The notes beneath the pieces were generated by a model. The model was not told where the DNA came from and did no database searches. It worked only from the letters and a program-made list of their open reading frames with translations. This document shows, one piece after another, positions 54,524 to 64,000 of a stretch of 64,000 nucleotides of DNA. Each line of letters begins with the position of its first letter. The first letter of the stretch is position 1. Source of the stretch: Acinetobacter dispersus. Its GTDB lineage: Bacteria > Pseudomonadota > Gammaproteobacteria > Pseudomonadales > Moraxellaceae. The position numbers were made by a program, and so were the translations under genes. Location: NCBI RefSeq assembly GCF_009884975.1, contig NZ_CP041970.1, positions 3,472,001 through 3,536,000 of the forward strand, given 5' to 3'.

Positions 54524-54577
54524 TTTATAAGATGTATTTAAAATACATCTTATAAAGTGTATTTGCAATGCATATTT
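54524..54577. promoter_or_regulatory. NsrR operator(s) and promoter of hmp
   Basis: A perfect 33-bp palindrome (54524-54556; 16-bp arms around one A) contains the 23-bp core 54529-54551. This core fits the published enterobacterial NsrR consensus of 11-1-11. A second, imperfect copy (TGTATTTGCAATGCA) lies just beyond. A minus-strand TTGCAA (54563-54568), 17 bases and TATTTT (54545-54540) form a promoter overlapped by the palindrome, as expected for repression. Confidence 0.85.
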
Positions 54578-54590
54578 AAATAAAAGCCAT

Positions 54591-54623
54591 AAAAAAATTA
54601 AGGGATAATAGATTATCCCTTAA
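54591..54623 (-). terminator. Intrinsic terminator of the HerA-like gene
   Basis: A 12-bp stem, TTAAGGGATAAT AG ATTATCCCTTAA, lies beside A7 on the plus strand, a T-run in the minus direction. Confidence 0.88.
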
Positions 54624-54642
54624 TTTACAAATGAATATGGAT

Positions 54643-56193
54643 TTATTTTTTACCGAATAATGAACCGAGTAAGCCACGAACAATTTTTTGTCCAGTTGTC
54701 CCACCTAAACTACGCGCGGCACTCTTGGCAAAAGTACCGACGATATCTTGAGTGAGCTTCTCGCGATCACGCTGTGATTTTTCTGCGGCTTTTTGTTGCT
54801 CACGGGCAAAACGTTCTTGTTCTTTGGCTTGTTGCTTGGCCAAAGCATCTTGCTCTTTGCTTTGCTGTTTGGCTAACTCATCTGCCTCTTTTTCTTGGGA
54901 TTGTTGCAATACTTTCTTTTGCAGCATTTCATAAGCACTGTCCCGGTCAATGGCTTGGTCGTAGACACCCGCCACAATACTTTGCCCAATAATCACTTGA
55001 CGTTCTTCAGGCGTGATCGGGGTAAAGGAGGAGTAAGGAGGCATCACCCAACCGCGCTCCACAATTTGTGGTGTGCCTTGTTCATCTAGGCAACTAATCA
55101 AAGCCTCACCAACTGCAAGTTCGGTAATGGCTTGATCGACTTTAAACTCAGGATTGGCACGGAAAGTATCCGCTGCGGTTTTGACTGCCTTTTGGTCTTT
55201 GGGGGTAAATGCGCGTAAGGCATGTTGTACACGGTTACCCAGTTGCCCTAATACGCTTTCAGGCAGATCAAGTGGATTTTGGGTAATGAAATAAATCCCC
55301 ACACCTTTAGAGCGGATCAAACGTACAACTTGTTCAATCTTTTGTTGCAAAGCAGGACTGGCATTATCAAATAGTAAATGCGCTTCATCGAAGAAGAATA
55401 CCAATTTTGGCTTATCCATATCGCCGACTTCAGGCAACTGCTCAAATAGTTCAGACATCATCCAAAGCAGGAAAGTGGCATATAACTTCGGGGTGTTCAT
55501 CAACTTATCTGCAGCCAAGATGTTGATATAGCCATGACCATTGGTATCAGTTTGAATGAAATCGAGAATATTCAGGCTTGGCTCACCAAAGAACTGTTCA
55601 CCGCCTTGATCACCTAAAGCCAGTAGATTACGTTGAATTGCCCCTAGACTGGCAGGGGAAAGGTTGCCATATTCGGCTTTGAGGCTGGCAGCATTTTCAC
55701 TGACATAAGTCAGCATGGCTTTCAGATCTTTAAAATCTATCAGTAAAAGACCTTGATCATCAGCAACACGAAACACCGCTGAAAGTACACCTTCTTGGGT
55801 GTCATTCAGATTCAGCATTTGTGCCAGTAATAAGGGACCAATCTCTGAAATGGTAGTCCGAATTGGATGGCCTTGCTGACCGAATAAATCCCAAAAGATT
55901 ACTGGAGATGCTGCAAAAGGAATTGCATCTAGTTGTAAGCTTTTTAGACGCTCATCAAATTTAGGATTGCTGCTGCCTGCTTTAGCAAGACTAGATACAT
56001 CACCTTTGGCATCGGCAAGGAATACCGGTACACCAATACGAGAAAAGCTTTCCGCCATCACCTTAAGGGTTACGGTTTTACCAGTTCCTGTCGCACCTGC
56101 AATCAAACCATGTCGGTTTGCAAATTTAGAATGTAAAACAATATCTTGTGTTGTATCAGTGGTTTTTTTTGCAATAACGATTGGTGTACTCAT
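54643..56193 (-). CDS. HerA-like ATPase (DUF853, YjgR family)
   Basis: The 516-residue protein has Walker [12 protein letters not shown] and Walker [13 protein letters not shown], with further FtsK/HerA-type motifs ([33 protein letters not shown]). The C-terminal part (about 420-490) is a Lys/Glu/Gln-rich coiled coil with repeated QQSKEQD and QQAKEQE units. It ends in a Gly-rich segment. YjgR-type proteins form rings but have no settled role; no nurA nuclease is nearby. Confidence 0.9.
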   Translation of the reverse strand: MSTPIVIAKKTTDTTQDIVLHSKFANRHGLIAGATGTGKTVTLKVMAESFSRIGVPVFLADAKGDVSSLAKAGSSNPKFDERLKSLQLDAIPFAASPVIFWDLFGQQGHPIRTTISEIGPLLLAQMLNLNDTQEGVLSAVFRVADDQGLLLIDFKDLKAMLTYVSENAASLKAEYGNLSPASLGAIQRNLLALGDQGGEQFFGEPSLNILDFIQTDTNGHGYINILAADKLMNTPKLYATFLLWMMSELFEQLPEVGDMDKPKLVFFFDEAHLLFDNASPALQQKIEQVVRLIRSKGVGIYFITQNPLDLPESVLGQLGNRVQHALRAFTPKDQKAVKTAADTFRANPEFKVDQAITELAVGEALISCLDEQGTPQIVERGWVMPPYSSFTPITPEERQVIIGQSIVAGVYDQAIDRDSAYEMLQKKVLQQSQEKEADELAKQQSKEQDALAKQQAKEQERFAREQQKAAEKSQRDREKLTQDIVGTFAKSAARSLGGTTGQKIVRGLLGSLFGKK

Positions 56194-56212
56194 TCTTCAC
56201 CTGTTTTTAATC

Positions 56213-57406
56213 TCAATCGAGCTGTTTTAATGCATTTTGAATATCTTGAATTAAATCTTCTGGATGTTCTAGTCCTATACAGAAGCGAACCAATAAACCT
56301 TGTTGTAAATGTGTATTTTCCAAAGTACGCATTTGTTTTAAGTCATACAGCATTGCCAGACTGACAGGACCGCCCCAACTAAATCCGAGTTTAAACAGCG
56401 TTAGGCTGTCGCAGAACTTTCGGATTGCGGCCAGATCATATTCTGGTTTGAAAAGAACACTAACCAGGCCTGCACTTTTGCCAGTGCTGCAAATTTCTGT
56501 CCAGAACTGATGGCCTGCTGCATCAGGATCGCTTGGATGCAGGACTTGGCTAAATTGTGGTTGTTGTTTTAACCAATTCAACAGGGTGAGTGCACTTTGT
56601 GCTTGCTGTTCATAGCGTAAAGACATATGCGCCAAGCTGCGTTGGATCTGTGCTGTATCATCGCCTGAAACTGAAATTCCTTGGATGGCATGCATACGAT
56701 AGAGCTTGTGATGGAGTGCTTGGTCATTTGTGACTACAGAACCCATTAAGATATCGCCACCACCGCTTGGATATTTGGTCAGTGCATGAACTGTAATATC
56801 AACAGTGAGATGCTCATCAGAGAAATCAAAAGCATTGAAAGCCAGTCCTGCGCCCCATGTATTATCCAGTGCGGTGAGTACATTGGCCTGCTGTGCTTTT
56901 TTAACCAAGTTCTTTAAATCGGGAAATTCTAAAGTGACTGATCCCGCTGCTTCGAGCCAAATCAATTTTGCTTTTTCATTCGGCTGAAAACTATTGGCAT
57001 CAATTGGATTATAAATTTTAACCGTAATGCCATAGCGATCTTGCAGATTATTTAAATGCTCAAGATTGGGGCCATAAATATTATCGGCGACCCAAACCTC
57101 ATCACCTGATCCTAAAACCGTACTATTCACGAGATTAATCGCTGATAAACCGCTTGGTGCAAGCAAGCAATAACGTCCGCCTTCAATTTGGGCAATGTTG
57201 TCCGCTAATGTAAACGTCGTTGGGGTACCGTGTGTGCCATAACTATAGTCATAAGCATCGGTCCAATGGCGGTCAAAAAGGTGCGCCGTGCTTTTAAAAA
57301 TAATGGTCGATGCACGAAATAAGGGAGGTTGTACGGTTTCAATGTATTGAGGGGCTTGGCGTGGTGCATGAATCAGATTGGTTTGTGCTTTATTGTGTGT
57401 TGTCAT
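56213..57406 (-). CDS. metC: Cystathionine beta-lyase-like PLP enzyme
   Basis: The 397-residue protein has the Cys/Met-metabolism PLP fold: YSYGTHGTPTTFTL, LLAPSGLSAINLV, the DNTWGAGL aspartate region, and ALTKYPSGGGD with the Schiff-base lysine. A C-terminal GFSWGGPVSLAM completes it. It most likely cleaves cystathionine to homocysteine, but MetC-like enzymes with other sulfur substrates cannot be excluded. Stands beside the HerA-like gene, 20 bases apart. Confidence 0.88.
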   Translation of the reverse strand: MTTHNKAQTNLIHAPRQAPQYIETVQPPLFRASTIIFKSTAHLFDRHWTDAYDYSYGTHGTPTTFTLADNIAQIEGGRYCLLAPSGLSAINLVNSTVLGSGDEVWVADNIYGPNLEHLNNLQDRYGITVKIYNPIDANSFQPNEKAKLIWLEAAGSVTLEFPDLKNLVKKAQQANVLTALDNTWGAGLAFNAFDFSDEHLTVDITVHALTKYPSGGGDILMGSVVTNDQALHHKLYRMHAIQGISVSGDDTAQIQRSLAHMSLRYEQQAQSALTLLNWLKQQPQFSQVLHPSDPDAAGHQFWTEICSTGKSAGLVSVLFKPEYDLAAIRKFCDSLTLFKLGFSWGGPVSLAMLYDLKQMRTLENTHLQQGLLVRFCIGLEHPEDLIQDIQNALKQLD

Positions 57407-57575
57407 AGGGCATGAGCTAAATAAATATAATGACTTAGGTTAAGAGAAAATCAACCAAGCCGCTAGTGTTGCGCTGCTTTTGTACAGAATCGGTACGGAT
57501 TAATACGATTGCTCAAAACTGGCTTTATTTTTGCTAAGACTAATTATCATTCTAACGATAAATAGGTTTTAGCGC

Positions 57576-58304
57576 ATGAAGTCGCATTTAAGAGTGCATT
57601 ATTTTCAGCACATTGCTGGCGAAGGTTTTGGCAGTTGCTATGACTTTTTGAAAGCACATAAAGCAAAAATTACCGCAACCGAGTTTTTTGCATTACCTGT
57701 CGATTTACCCTTGGAGTTAGAGGCCTTACCGCGCGTAGATGAAGTTGATCTACTGATTATCATGGGGGGAACCATGAGTGTGAATGATGAAGCAAATTAT
57801 CCGTGGTTAAAGCTCGAGAAAAGATGGTTACGACGTTATTTGGCTGCGGGTAAACCTGCCATTGGGTTGTGCTTGGGCGGTCAGTTAATTGCCAATGCCT
57901 TGGGGGCCGCTGTGAGCCGTAATCCGTACCAAGAATTAGGCTGGATGGATGTGGGTCGTGCCTCGCATGTGCCTGAGGATTATTTTCAAATTCCAGAGCA
58001 ATTGAATATTTTGCAATGGCATAGCGAAACTTTTGAAATTCCAAAGGGTGGGGTGCGTTTAGCAGAGAATAACGTCTGCCGAAATCAAATGTATCAGATT
58101 GGGCGTAATGTTCTTGGGTTTCAGTTTCATCCAGAAATGACACCACAGACCTTGGCACTGTTGATTGAGAATGAAGAGGATATGGCGGTTTTTAATGGTG
58201 AATATGTACAACCGATATCTGAATTAAAAAGAACCATCAAAAGTAAATTTGAACAGGGGAATCGTTTGCTGAATCAAGCAATCGATTATGTTGTGAGTGC
58301 ATAG
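57576..58304 (+). CDS. Class I glutamine amidotransferase-like protein
   Basis: The 242-residue protein has the catalytic Cys in GLCLGGQLIANALG and the His-Glu pair in LGFQFHPEMT, as in stand-alone GMP-synthase-like amidotransferases (GATase1). LLIIMGGTMSVNDE is the oxyanion-side strand. No synthetase partner lies beside it, so the acceptor of ammonia, if any, is unknown. Similar proteins act as gamma-glutamyl hydrolases. Confidence 0.88.
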   Translation: MKSHLRVHYFQHIAGEGFGSCYDFLKAHKAKITATEFFALPVDLPLELEALPRVDEVDLLIIMGGTMSVNDEANYPWLKLEKRWLRRYLAAGKPAIGLCLGGQLIANALGAAVSRNPYQELGWMDVGRASHVPEDYFQIPEQLNILQWHSETFEIPKGGVRLAENNVCRNQMYQIGRNVLGFQFHPEMTPQTLALLIENEEDMAVFNGEYVQPISELKRTIKSKFEQGNRLLNQAIDYVVSA

Positions 58305-58337
58305 CAGGATTGATTGCTTAAAAAATGAAAAGAAGAA

Positions 58338-58366
58338 TTGCATAAGACTTAAACAATCGTTATAAT
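58338..58366 (+). promoter_or_regulatory. Promoter of the S10 ribosomal operon
   Basis: TTGCAT (58338-58343), 17 bases and a perfect TATAAT (58361-58366) make a strong sigma70 promoter, 166 bases before rpsJ. Confidence 0.8.
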
Positions 58367-58372
58367 GAGCGA

Positions 58373-58487
58373 CCCTCAAATGGAGGGCGTTTACTACGAA
58401 GAAAGTAGTTAACGCATTACAGTCGTGGCATCGATCATGACCTTAGTGATTTTCACTGCCCTTGACACTTACCAGAATGGTGAGGTG
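58373..58487 (+). promoter_or_regulatory. S10 operon leader
   Basis: Three hairpins are visible: CCCTC / GAGGG (58373-58387), GCGTTTACTAC / GTAGTTAACGC (58387-58415) and a CACTTACCA / TGGTGAGGTG arm (58466-58487). In E. coli the S10 leader lets protein L4 control its own operon; the position fits, but equivalence is inference. Confidence 0.6.
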
Positions 58488-58531
58488 CGTCATGGGTGAT
58501 TCTTTATATATTTGGCTTGGAGTTTACTGGT

Positions 58532-58843
58532 ATGTCTAACCAGAGAATTCGTATCCGTTTGAAGTCTTTTGATCATCGTCTGATTGATCAATCTGCTCAA
58601 GAGATCGTAGAAACCGCTAAGCGTACTGGCGCACAAGTGTGTGGTCCAATTCCGATGCCTACTCGCATCGAACGCTTCAACGTTCTTACTTCACCACACG
58701 TCAACAAAGACGCTCGTGATCAGTACGAAATCCGCACTTATAAGCGTTTGATCGACATCGTTCAACCAACAGATAAAACTGTTGATGCATTGATGAAGTT
58801 AGATCTTGCTGCTGGTGTTGATGTTCAGATCGCTTTGGGTTAA
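58532..58843 (+). CDS. rpsJ: 30S ribosomal protein S10
   Basis: The 103-residue S10 ([19 protein letters not shown]) starts at ATG 58532, with GGAG nine bases upstream. The segment [17 protein letters not shown] is signature. It binds the 30S head and is also the NusE antitermination factor. First gene of the S10 operon. Confidence 0.99.
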
Positions 58844-58902
58844 GGCTTTCGGTTGATTAACTTTTCAAGTTAATTAGGCCGCTTTTTTAGAGGTTTATGC
58901 AC

Positions 58903-59541
58903 ATGGCTATTGGTTTAGTCGGTCGCAAATGTGGTATGACTCGCGTCTTTACAGATGCTGGTGTATCTGTACCTGTTACAGTTATCGAAGTCGATCCAAA
59001 CCGCATTACGCAAATCAAAACACTTGAAACTGATGGTTATCAAGCAATTCAAGTAACTACTGGTGAACGTCGCGAATCGCGCGTAACTAACGCTCAGAAA
59101 GGTCACTTCGCGAAAGCGGGTGTTGCTGCTGGTCGTTTAGTTAAAGAGTTCCGTGTTACTGAAGCTGAGCTTGAAGGCCGTGAAGTGGGTGCTTCTATCG
59201 GTGTTGATCTGTTCACAGTTGGTCAAATTGTTGACGTAACTGGTCAGTCAAAAGGTAAAGGTTTCCAAGGTGGTGTTAAGCGTTGGAATTTCCGTACGCA
59301 AGATGCTACTCATGGTAACTCTGTATCTCACCGTGTATTAGGTTCTACAGGTCAAAACCAGACACCTGGTCGCGTGTTCAAAGGCAAGAAAATGGCTGGT
59401 CACTTAGGTGACGAACGCGTAACAGTTCAAGGTCTTGAAATTGTATCTATTGACGCTGAACGTTCTGTTTTAGTTGTTAAGGGTGCTATTCCTGGTTCAA
59501 CTGGCGGTGACGTTGTTGTACGTCCTACCATCAAGGCCTGA
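58903..59541 (+). CDS. rplC: 50S ribosomal protein L3
   Basis: The 212-residue L3 begins [16 protein letters not shown]. The ATG at 58903 has AGAGG at the proper distance, unlike the ATG at 58897. The peptidyl-transferase loop region [19 protein letters not shown] is present. L3 is an early assembly protein. Confidence 0.99.
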   Translation: MAIGLVGRKCGMTRVFTDAGVSVPVTVIEVDPNRITQIKTLETDGYQAIQVTTGERRESRVTNAQKGHFAKAGVAAGRLVKEFRVTEAELEGREVGASIGVDLFTVGQIVDVTGQSKGKGFQGGVKRWNFRTQDATHGNSVSHRVLGSTGQNQTPGRVFKGKKMAGHLGDERVTVQGLEIVSIDAERSVLVVKGAIPGSTGGDVVVRPTIKA

Positions 59542-59552
59542 GGGGAAATACT

Positions 59553-60155
59553 GTGAATTTAAAAACTGTTTCCGGCTCTGCTGTTGAATTGTCTGAAGTT
59601 GCTTTCGGACGTGAATTTAACGAAGCTCTTGTACACCAAGTTGTTACAGCTTACTTAGCTGGTGGTCGTCAAGGTACTCGTGCTCACAAATCACGTGCAG
59701 ATGTTTCTGGCGGTGGTAAAAAGCCATTCCGTCAAAAAGGTACTGGTCGCGCTCGTGCGGGTTCTATTCGTAGCCCTATCTGGGTTGGTGGTGGTAAAAC
59801 TTTTGCTGCTCGCCCACAAGATTGGTCTCAAAAAGTAAACCGTAAGATGTACCGCGGTGCAATGCAATGTATCTTAGCTGAACTTGTTCGCCAAGATCGT
59901 CTTGTATTAGTTGAAGAGTTTGCTGTTGCAGCTCCAAAAACTAAAGACTTGCTTGCAAAACTTACAGACTTGAATGCAACTCGCGCATTGATCATTACAG
60001 ATGCTGTAGATGAGAACTTGTATCTCGCAGCTCGCAACCTTCCGCACGTTGATGTGGTTGATGCTACTGCTATTGATCCTGTTAGCTTGATCGCATTTGA
60101 TAAAGTTGTAATGTCTGTAGCTGCTGCTAAGAAAATTGAGGTAGAACTCGGATGA
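59553..60155 (+). CDS. rplD: 50S ribosomal protein L4
   Basis: The 200-residue L4 starts at GTG after AGGGGAAA. The long loop [20 protein letters not shown] extends into the exit tunnel. L4 also represses its own operon in E. coli. It overlaps rplW by four bases (ATGA). Confidence 0.98.
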   Translation: MNLKTVSGSAVELSEVAFGREFNEALVHQVVTAYLAGGRQGTRAHKSRADVSGGGKKPFRQKGTGRARAGSIRSPIWVGGGKTFAARPQDWSQKVNRKMYRGAMQCILAELVRQDRLVLVEEFAVAAPKTKDLLAKLTDLNATRALIITDAVDENLYLAARNLPHVDVVDATAIDPVSLIAFDKVVMSVAAAKKIEVELG

Positions 60156-60472
60156 ACAACGAACGTATCTATCAAGTCCTATTAGGACCAGTATTCTCAG
60201 AAAAAGCACAAGTTTTAGGTGATACTGCTGGTGTTCAAGTGTTCAAAGTTGCATTAAATGCAAACAAACTTGAAATCAAGAAAGCAGTTGAGCAGCTCTT
60301 TGGTGTTGAAGTTGTAAAAATCAATACAACGATCACTAAAGGTAAAACAAAACGCTTTGGTAAAACATTAGGACGTCGTTCTGATGTGAAAAAAGCATAC
60401 GTCACCCTGAAAGCTGGCCAAGATGTAGAAATGGCTGACTTGGGCGATACCGCTGAAAACGCAGCGGAATAA
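60152..60472 (+). CDS. rplW: 50S ribosomal protein L23
   Basis: The 106-residue L23 ([40 protein letters not shown]) lines the exit of the peptide tunnel and docks SRP and trigger factor. It has a short acidic tail. Start overlaps rplD. Confidence 0.98.
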   Translation: MNNERIYQVLLGPVFSEKAQVLGDTAGVQVFKVALNANKLEIKKAVEQLFGVEVVKINTTITKGKTKRFGKTLGRRSDVKKAYVTLKAGQDVEMADLGDTAENAAE

Positions 60473-60483
60473 GGACGAGAATT

Positions 60484-61308
60484 ATGCCAATTCAAAAATG
60501 TAAGCCAACGTCTCCAGGACGTCGCTTTGTAGAGAAAGTGGTTCATGACCATCTTCACAAAGGCGCGCCTTATGCACCGTTGGTAGAAGCTAAAAAACGT
60601 ACTGGTGGTCGTAATAACAATGGTCACATCACTACACGTCACGTGGGTGGTGGTCATAAGCAAAACTACCGTATTGTTGACTTTAAACGTAACAAAGATG
60701 GTATTCCAGCGACTGTAGAGCGCATTGAATACGATCCTAACCGTACAGCTCATATTGCTTTATTGAAATATGCTGATGGTGAACGTCGTTACATCATTGC
60801 ACCTAAAGGCCTACGTGCTGGTGATAAAGTACAATCTGGTAACGATGCTCCAATTCGTCCAGGTAACTGCTTGCCACTTCGCAACATGCCAATCGGTTCT
60901 ACACTTCACAACCTTGAACTTAAAATCGGTAAAGGTGCTCAATTAGCACGTTCTGCTGGTACTTCAGTTCAGTTGTTGGGTCGTGATGGTTCTTACGCTA
61001 TCGTTCGTTTACGTTCTGGTGAAATGCGTAAAGTCCACGTTGAATGTCGTGCTGTAATTGGTGAAGTTTCTAACCAAGAAAGCAATCTTCGTTCATTGGG
61101 TAAAGCTGGTGCTGCGCGCTGGCGTGGTATTCGTCCTACCGTTCGTGGTATGGCGATGAACCCAGTAGACCATCCACACGGTGGTGGTGAAGGACGTAGT
61201 AAAGGTATTCAACCTGTAAGTCCATGGGGTCAAAAAGCTAAAGGGTACAAGACACGTACCAATAAGCGTACGACTAAGATGATTATTCGCGACCGTCGCG
61301 TCAAGTAA
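60484..61308 (+). CDS. rplB: 50S ribosomal protein L2
   Basis: The 274-residue L2 has [22 protein letters not shown] core and the C-terminal [20 protein letters not shown] segment (here [20 protein letters not shown]) with the His essential for peptidyl transfer. ATG after an AAGGAC site. Confidence 0.99.
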   Translation: MPIQKCKPTSPGRRFVEKVVHDHLHKGAPYAPLVEAKKRTGGRNNNGHITTRHVGGGHKQNYRIVDFKRNKDGIPATVERIEYDPNRTAHIALLKYADGERRYIIAPKGLRAGDKVQSGNDAPIRPGNCLPLRNMPIGSTLHNLELKIGKGAQLARSAGTSVQLLGRDGSYAIVRLRSGEMRKVHVECRAVIGEVSNQESNLRSLGKAGAARWRGIRPTVRGMAMNPVDHPHGGGEGRSKGIQPVSPWGQKAKGYKTRTNKRTTKMIIRDRRVK

Positions 61309-61321
61309 GGGAATCTGAATA

Positions 61322-61597
61322 ATGCCTCGTTCATTAAAAAAAGGTCCATTCGTCGACGCGCATTTGTTCGCTAAGGTTGAAGCTGCTGTAGCTGCTAACA
61401 ACCGTAAGCCGATCAAAACTTGGTCACGTCGTTCAATGATCCTTCCAGACTTTGTTGGTTTAACAATTTCTGTTCACAATGGCCGTAACCACGTTCCAGT
61501 AATTGTTACTGAACACATGGTTGGTCATAAATTGGGTGAATTCGCGCCAACTCGTACCTATCGTGGTCACGGTGTTGATAAGAAGTCTAAACGTTAA
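61322..61597 (+). CDS. rpsS: 30S ribosomal protein S19
   Basis: The 91-residue S19 ([33 protein letters not shown]) lies in the 30S head near the A-site. Normal length, 13 bases after rplB. Confidence 0.99.
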
Positions 61598-61605
61598 TAG
61601 GTGCT

Positions 61606-61938
61606 ATGATGGAAGTAACTGCTAAATTACGCGGTGCCGCTATCTCGGCACAAAAAGCACGTTTAGTTGCTGATTTGATCCGTGGTAAGTCGATTGCGCG
61701 TGCGATAGATATTTTAAACTTCAGCAATAAGAAAGCAGCTGTGCTCGTTAAAAAAGCATTAGAATCTGCAATCGCAAATGCTGAACACAACAACAGCTTA
61801 GATGTTGATGACCTTAAAGTAACTACGATTTACGTTGATGAAGGCACTAGCCTTAAACGTATCATGCCACGTGCTAAAGGCCGTGCAGATCGTATTACTA
61901 AGCGTACTTGTCACATCACCGTTAAGGTAGGGGTTTGA
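61606..61938 (+). CDS. rplV: 50S ribosomal protein L22
   Basis: The 110-residue L22 ([38 protein letters not shown]) has the tunnel loop where macrolide-resistance changes arise. Either of two adjacent ATGs (61606 or 61609) could start it. Confidence 0.98.
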   Translation: MMEVTAKLRGAAISAQKARLVADLIRGKSIARAIDILNFSNKKAAVLVKKALESAIANAEHNNSLDVDDLKVTTIYVDEGTSLKRIMPRAKGRADRITKRTCHITVKVGV

Positions 61939-61939
61939 T

Positions 61940-62692
61940 ATGGGTCAGAAGGTTCATCCAATCGGTATCCGCCTAGGTGTTGTGAAACGTCATAACGCTA
62001 ACTGGTATGCGAGTCCGAAACAATACGCTGAATACTTGCTTAAAGATCTTCAAGTTCGTGAGTTTTTAATTAAAAAACTTAAGAGCGCGATGATCAGCAA
62101 TATTCTTATCGAACGTCCTACAGGCGCTGCTAAAGTAACTATTAGCACTGCTCGTCCTGGTATCGTTATCGGTAAGAAAGGCGAAGACATCGAGAAATTA
62201 CAGCGCGAACTCACCACTATTATGGGTGTTCCAGCTCAAGTTAGCATCAATGAAATTGATCGCCCTGACTTGGACGCACGTCTAGTTGCTGAAGCAATTG
62301 CTTCTCAATTGGAAAAGCGTGTTATGTTCCGTCGTGCTATGAAGCGTGCGGTTCAAAACACGATGCGTGCTGGCGCTAAAGGTATCAAAGTTGAAGTTTC
62401 TGGCCGTTTAGGTGGTGCAGAGATTGCTCGTACTGAATGGTATCGTGAAGGTCGTGTACCTTTGCATACACTTCGTGCTGACATCGACTATGCTACTATG
62501 CGTGCAGAAACAACATACGGTACGATTGGTGTTAAAGTTTGGATTTTCCGTGGTGAGATCTTAGGTGGCATGAAACAAGTCATGAACCCTGCTCCTGCTG
62601 AAGAACGTCCAGCTAAACGCGGTCGTGGTCGTGGTGAAGGTCAAGAGCGTCGTGGTCGTCGCGGTGACCGTGCTGCTGACAAGGGAGAATAA
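61940..62692 (+). CDS. rpsC: 30S ribosomal protein S3
   Basis: The 250-residue S3 has the KH motif [14 protein letters not shown] and the C-terminal [24 protein letters not shown] segment. Its Arg/Gly-rich tail ([17 protein letters not shown]) is longer than in E. coli, as in other Acinetobacter. It sits at the mRNA entry. Confidence 0.99.
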   Translation: MGQKVHPIGIRLGVVKRHNANWYASPKQYAEYLLKDLQVREFLIKKLKSAMISNILIERPTGAAKVTISTARPGIVIGKKGEDIEKLQRELTTIMGVPAQVSINEIDRPDLDARLVAEAIASQLEKRVMFRRAMKRAVQNTMRAGAKGIKVEVSGRLGGAEIARTEWYREGRVPLHTLRADIDYATMRAETTYGTIGVKVWIFRGEILGGMKQVMNPAPAEERPAKRGRGRGEGQERRGRRGDRAADKGE

Positions 62693-62695
62693 TCC

Positions 62696-63109
62696 ATGTT
62701 GCAACCTAAACGTACCAAATTCCGTAAAGTGCACAAAGGCCGTAACACTGGTCTAGCGCATCGTGGTAGTACAGTATCATTTGGTTCGATTGCAATTAAA
62801 GCAACTGAACGTGGTCGTATGACTGCGCGTCAGATTGAAGCTGCACGTCGTACCATTAGCCGTCGTATCAAACGTGGTGGTAAAATCTTCATCCGCGTAT
62901 TCCCAGACAAACCAATTACCGAAAAACCATTAGAAGTACGTATGGGTAAAGGTAAGGGTAGCGTGGAATACTGGGTGTGTCAGATCCAGCCAGGTAAGAT
63001 CCTGTACGAAATTGAAGGTGTTAGCGATGAGTTGGCGCGCGAAGCTTTTGCTTTAGCTGCTGCTAAACTTCCGTTTAAAACCACTATCGTGACTCGGACG
63101 GTGATGTAA
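62696..63109 (+). CDS. rplP: 50S ribosomal protein L16
   Basis: The 137-residue L16 ([33 protein letters not shown]) stabilises the A-site tRNA elbow. Its stop overlaps the rpmC start by one base. Confidence 0.99.
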   Translation: MLQPKRTKFRKVHKGRNTGLAHRGSTVSFGSIAIKATERGRMTARQIEAARRTISRRIKRGGKIFIRVFPDKPITEKPLEVRMGKGKGSVEYWVCQIQPGKILYEIEGVSDELAREAFALAAAKLPFKTTIVTRTVM

Positions 63110-63306
63110 TGAAAACTAAAGATCTACGTGAAAAGTCGGTAGAAGAGTTGAAAGCTTTGCTTGATGAGCAACAGCTTAACCAATTCCGTCTTCGTATGGC
63201 GAAAGCAACTGGTCAATTAGGCAAATCGCATGAAGTGCAAATTGCTCGTAAGACAATTGCTCGTATTAAGACACTCCTTACCGAAAAACAGGGGAACGGA
63301 CAATGA
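63109..63306 (+). CDS. rpmC: 50S ribosomal protein L29
   Basis: The 65-residue L29 ([20 protein letters not shown]) is a helical hairpin at the tunnel exit. Overlaps rplP by one and rpsQ by four bases. Confidence 0.98.
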   Translation: MKTKDLREKSVEELKALLDEQQLNQFRLRMAKATGQLGKSHEVQIARKTIARIKTLLTEKQGNGQ

Positions 63307-63560
63307 GTGAAAAAACAGTCCGCACGTTAACCGGCAAAGTTGTAAGCGACAAAATGGACAAGTCTATTGTTGTGCTTATTGAACGCCGCGTTCAACACCC
63401 GTTGTATGGCAAATCAATCCGCCGTTCAACTAAATTACACGCTCATGATGAGAACAATGTTGCTAAAACTGGCGACTTAGTGACCATCAAAGAAAGCCGC
63501 CCAATTTCTAAAACTAAAGCTTGGACTTTAGTGGAAGTAGTTGAAGCTGCTGCTGAGTAA
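63303..63560 (+). CDS. rpsQ: 30S ribosomal protein S17
   Basis: The 85-residue S17 ([38 protein letters not shown]) is an early 16S-binding protein. Last S10-operon gene in the E. coli order; a long hairpin follows before rplN. Confidence 0.98.
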   Translation: MSEKTVRTLTGKVVSDKMDKSIVVLIERRVQHPLYGKSIRRSTKLHAHDENNVAKTGDLVTIKESRPISKTKAWTLVEVVEAAAE

Positions 63561-63575
63561 TTAGACGTTCTTGTT

Positions 63576-63633
63576 GCATCATCGGACAATTTCGAGTACT
63601 CTTTGAGCCTTTCGAAATTGTGACCGGTGATGC
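63576..63633 (+). promoter_or_regulatory. Long hairpin at the S10/spc operon boundary
   Basis: GCATCATCGG (63576-63585) pairs with CCGGTGATGC (63624-63633) and, inside, CAATTTCGA with TCGAAATTG (63587-63620). The stem totals about 19 pairs. It is followed only by TCGGTTTTGG, so it is a weak terminator at most and may be an attenuator or processing site. Confidence 0.65.
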
Positions 63634-63652
63634 TCGGTTTTGGAGTAGGGCA

Positions 63653-64000
63653 ATGATTCAAACCGAAAGTATGCTCGACGTAGCAGACAACAGTGGTGCA
63701 CGCCGCGTACAATGTATTAAAGTACTTGGTGGTTCACACCGTCGTTATGCTTCAGTTGGCGATATTATTAAAGTTACTGTAAAAGAAGCAATTCCACGCG
63801 CACGTGTTAAAAAAGGTGACGTGATGAATGCTGTAGTTGTTCGTACAAAATTCGGCATCCGTCGTCCAGACGGTTCAGTTATTCGTTTCGACGATAACGC
63901 TGCTGTTATTTTGAACAACAATAAAGCTCCGATTGCGACTCGTATCTTCGGACCAGTGACTCGTGAACTTCGTACTGAACAGTTCATGAAAATCATTTCA
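63653..64000 (+). CDS. rplN: 50S ribosomal protein L14 (3' end cut by the window)
   Basis: From ATG 63653 (after GTAGGG) the frame reads [20 protein letters not shown] and stays open to the last base, 116 of about 122 residues. It includes [21 protein letters not shown] and [11 protein letters not shown]14 joins the inter-subunit bridge. First gene of the spc cluster in the usual order. Confidence 0.98.
   Translation, partial: MIQTESMLDVADNSGARRVQCIKVLGGSHRRYASVGDIIKVTVKEAIPRARVKKGDVMNAVVVRTKFGIRRPDGSVIRFDDNAAVILNNNKAPIATRIFGPVTRELRTEQFMKIIS

Noticed and set aside
57540..57565. Possible Fur box (ATTATCATT...CGATAAAT) before the amidotransferase gene
   Set aside because: Only one half resembles the Fur consensus; the other half has too many mismatches.
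60235..60753. 172-residue frame antisense to rplW/rplB
   Set aside because: Shadow of ribosomal protein genes.

Overview
This window is a chromosomal stretch of a gammaproteobacterium, almost certainly Acinetobacter. The reasons are the low-GC coding style, the gene set (mlaFEDCB, separate glyQ and glyS, hmp with nsrR, recG-comF), Acinetobacter-type secreted proteins and the S10 ribosomal cluster. Nearly everything is ordinary core genome. No prophage, transposase, CRISPR array, rRNA or tRNA was seen.

Layout. 1-6.1 kb: a partial AI-2E family transporter, an orphan ParA-type ATPase, a small membrane-anchored endonuclease-like protein, two SAM methyltransferases, a lipoprotein and an alpha/beta-hydrolase-like protein. 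6.1-10.2 kb: an envelope/secreted block with two LEA-like repeat proteins, a secreted subtilase, a lipoprotein and a 615-bp AT-rich gap. 10.4-13.5 kb: glyQ-glyS. 13.5-17.4 kb: an AT-rich accessory SIR2 gene diverging from a two-gene radical-SAM DNA-repair operon, with inverted repeats between them. 17.5-25 kb: an LprI-like protein, an HPP-CBS membrane protein, a PspC protein, lipoproteins and an acyl-CoA dehydrogenase. 25-31.5 kb: housekeeping metabolism (aroE, hemF, ribA, dxs, suhB), with suhB carrying an apparent one-base deletion. 31.5-34.5 kb: a small P-loop kinase-like gene and a DEAD-box RNA helicase behind a long, highly structured leader RNA. 34.9-38.1 kb: mlaFEDCB. 38.2-45.5 kb: corA, a LOG protein, a Nudix protein, comF, recG, an SDR protein and a solute-binding-like protein. 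45.6-50.8 kb: a REP-like repeat, plsB, an acyl-CoA thioesterase and a dicarboxylate symporter. 50.8-58.3 kb: a PF10118 protein, engB, the hmp/nsrR nitric-oxide pair with a clear NsrR operator, a HerA-like ATPase, a PLP lyase and a glutamine amidotransferase. 58.3-64 kb: the S10 ribosomal operon (rpsJ to rpsQ), then the first spc gene, rplN, cut by the window edge.

How genes work together. mlaFEDCB forms the phospholipid retrograde transport machine. Hmp detoxifies NO under control of the iron-sulfur repressor NsrR. The radical-SAM protein and its TIGR03915 partner are a predicted DNA modification or repair pair. The ribosomal genes are co-transcribed from a sigma70 promoter with a structured leader.

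The most promising candidates for something undescribed are the leader/sRNA upstream of the helicase (about 32281-32510), the SIR2 protein with Asn in place of the expected catalytic His, and the palindromes controlling the radical-SAM operon. All homology statements come from recognising motifs by eye; no search was run.
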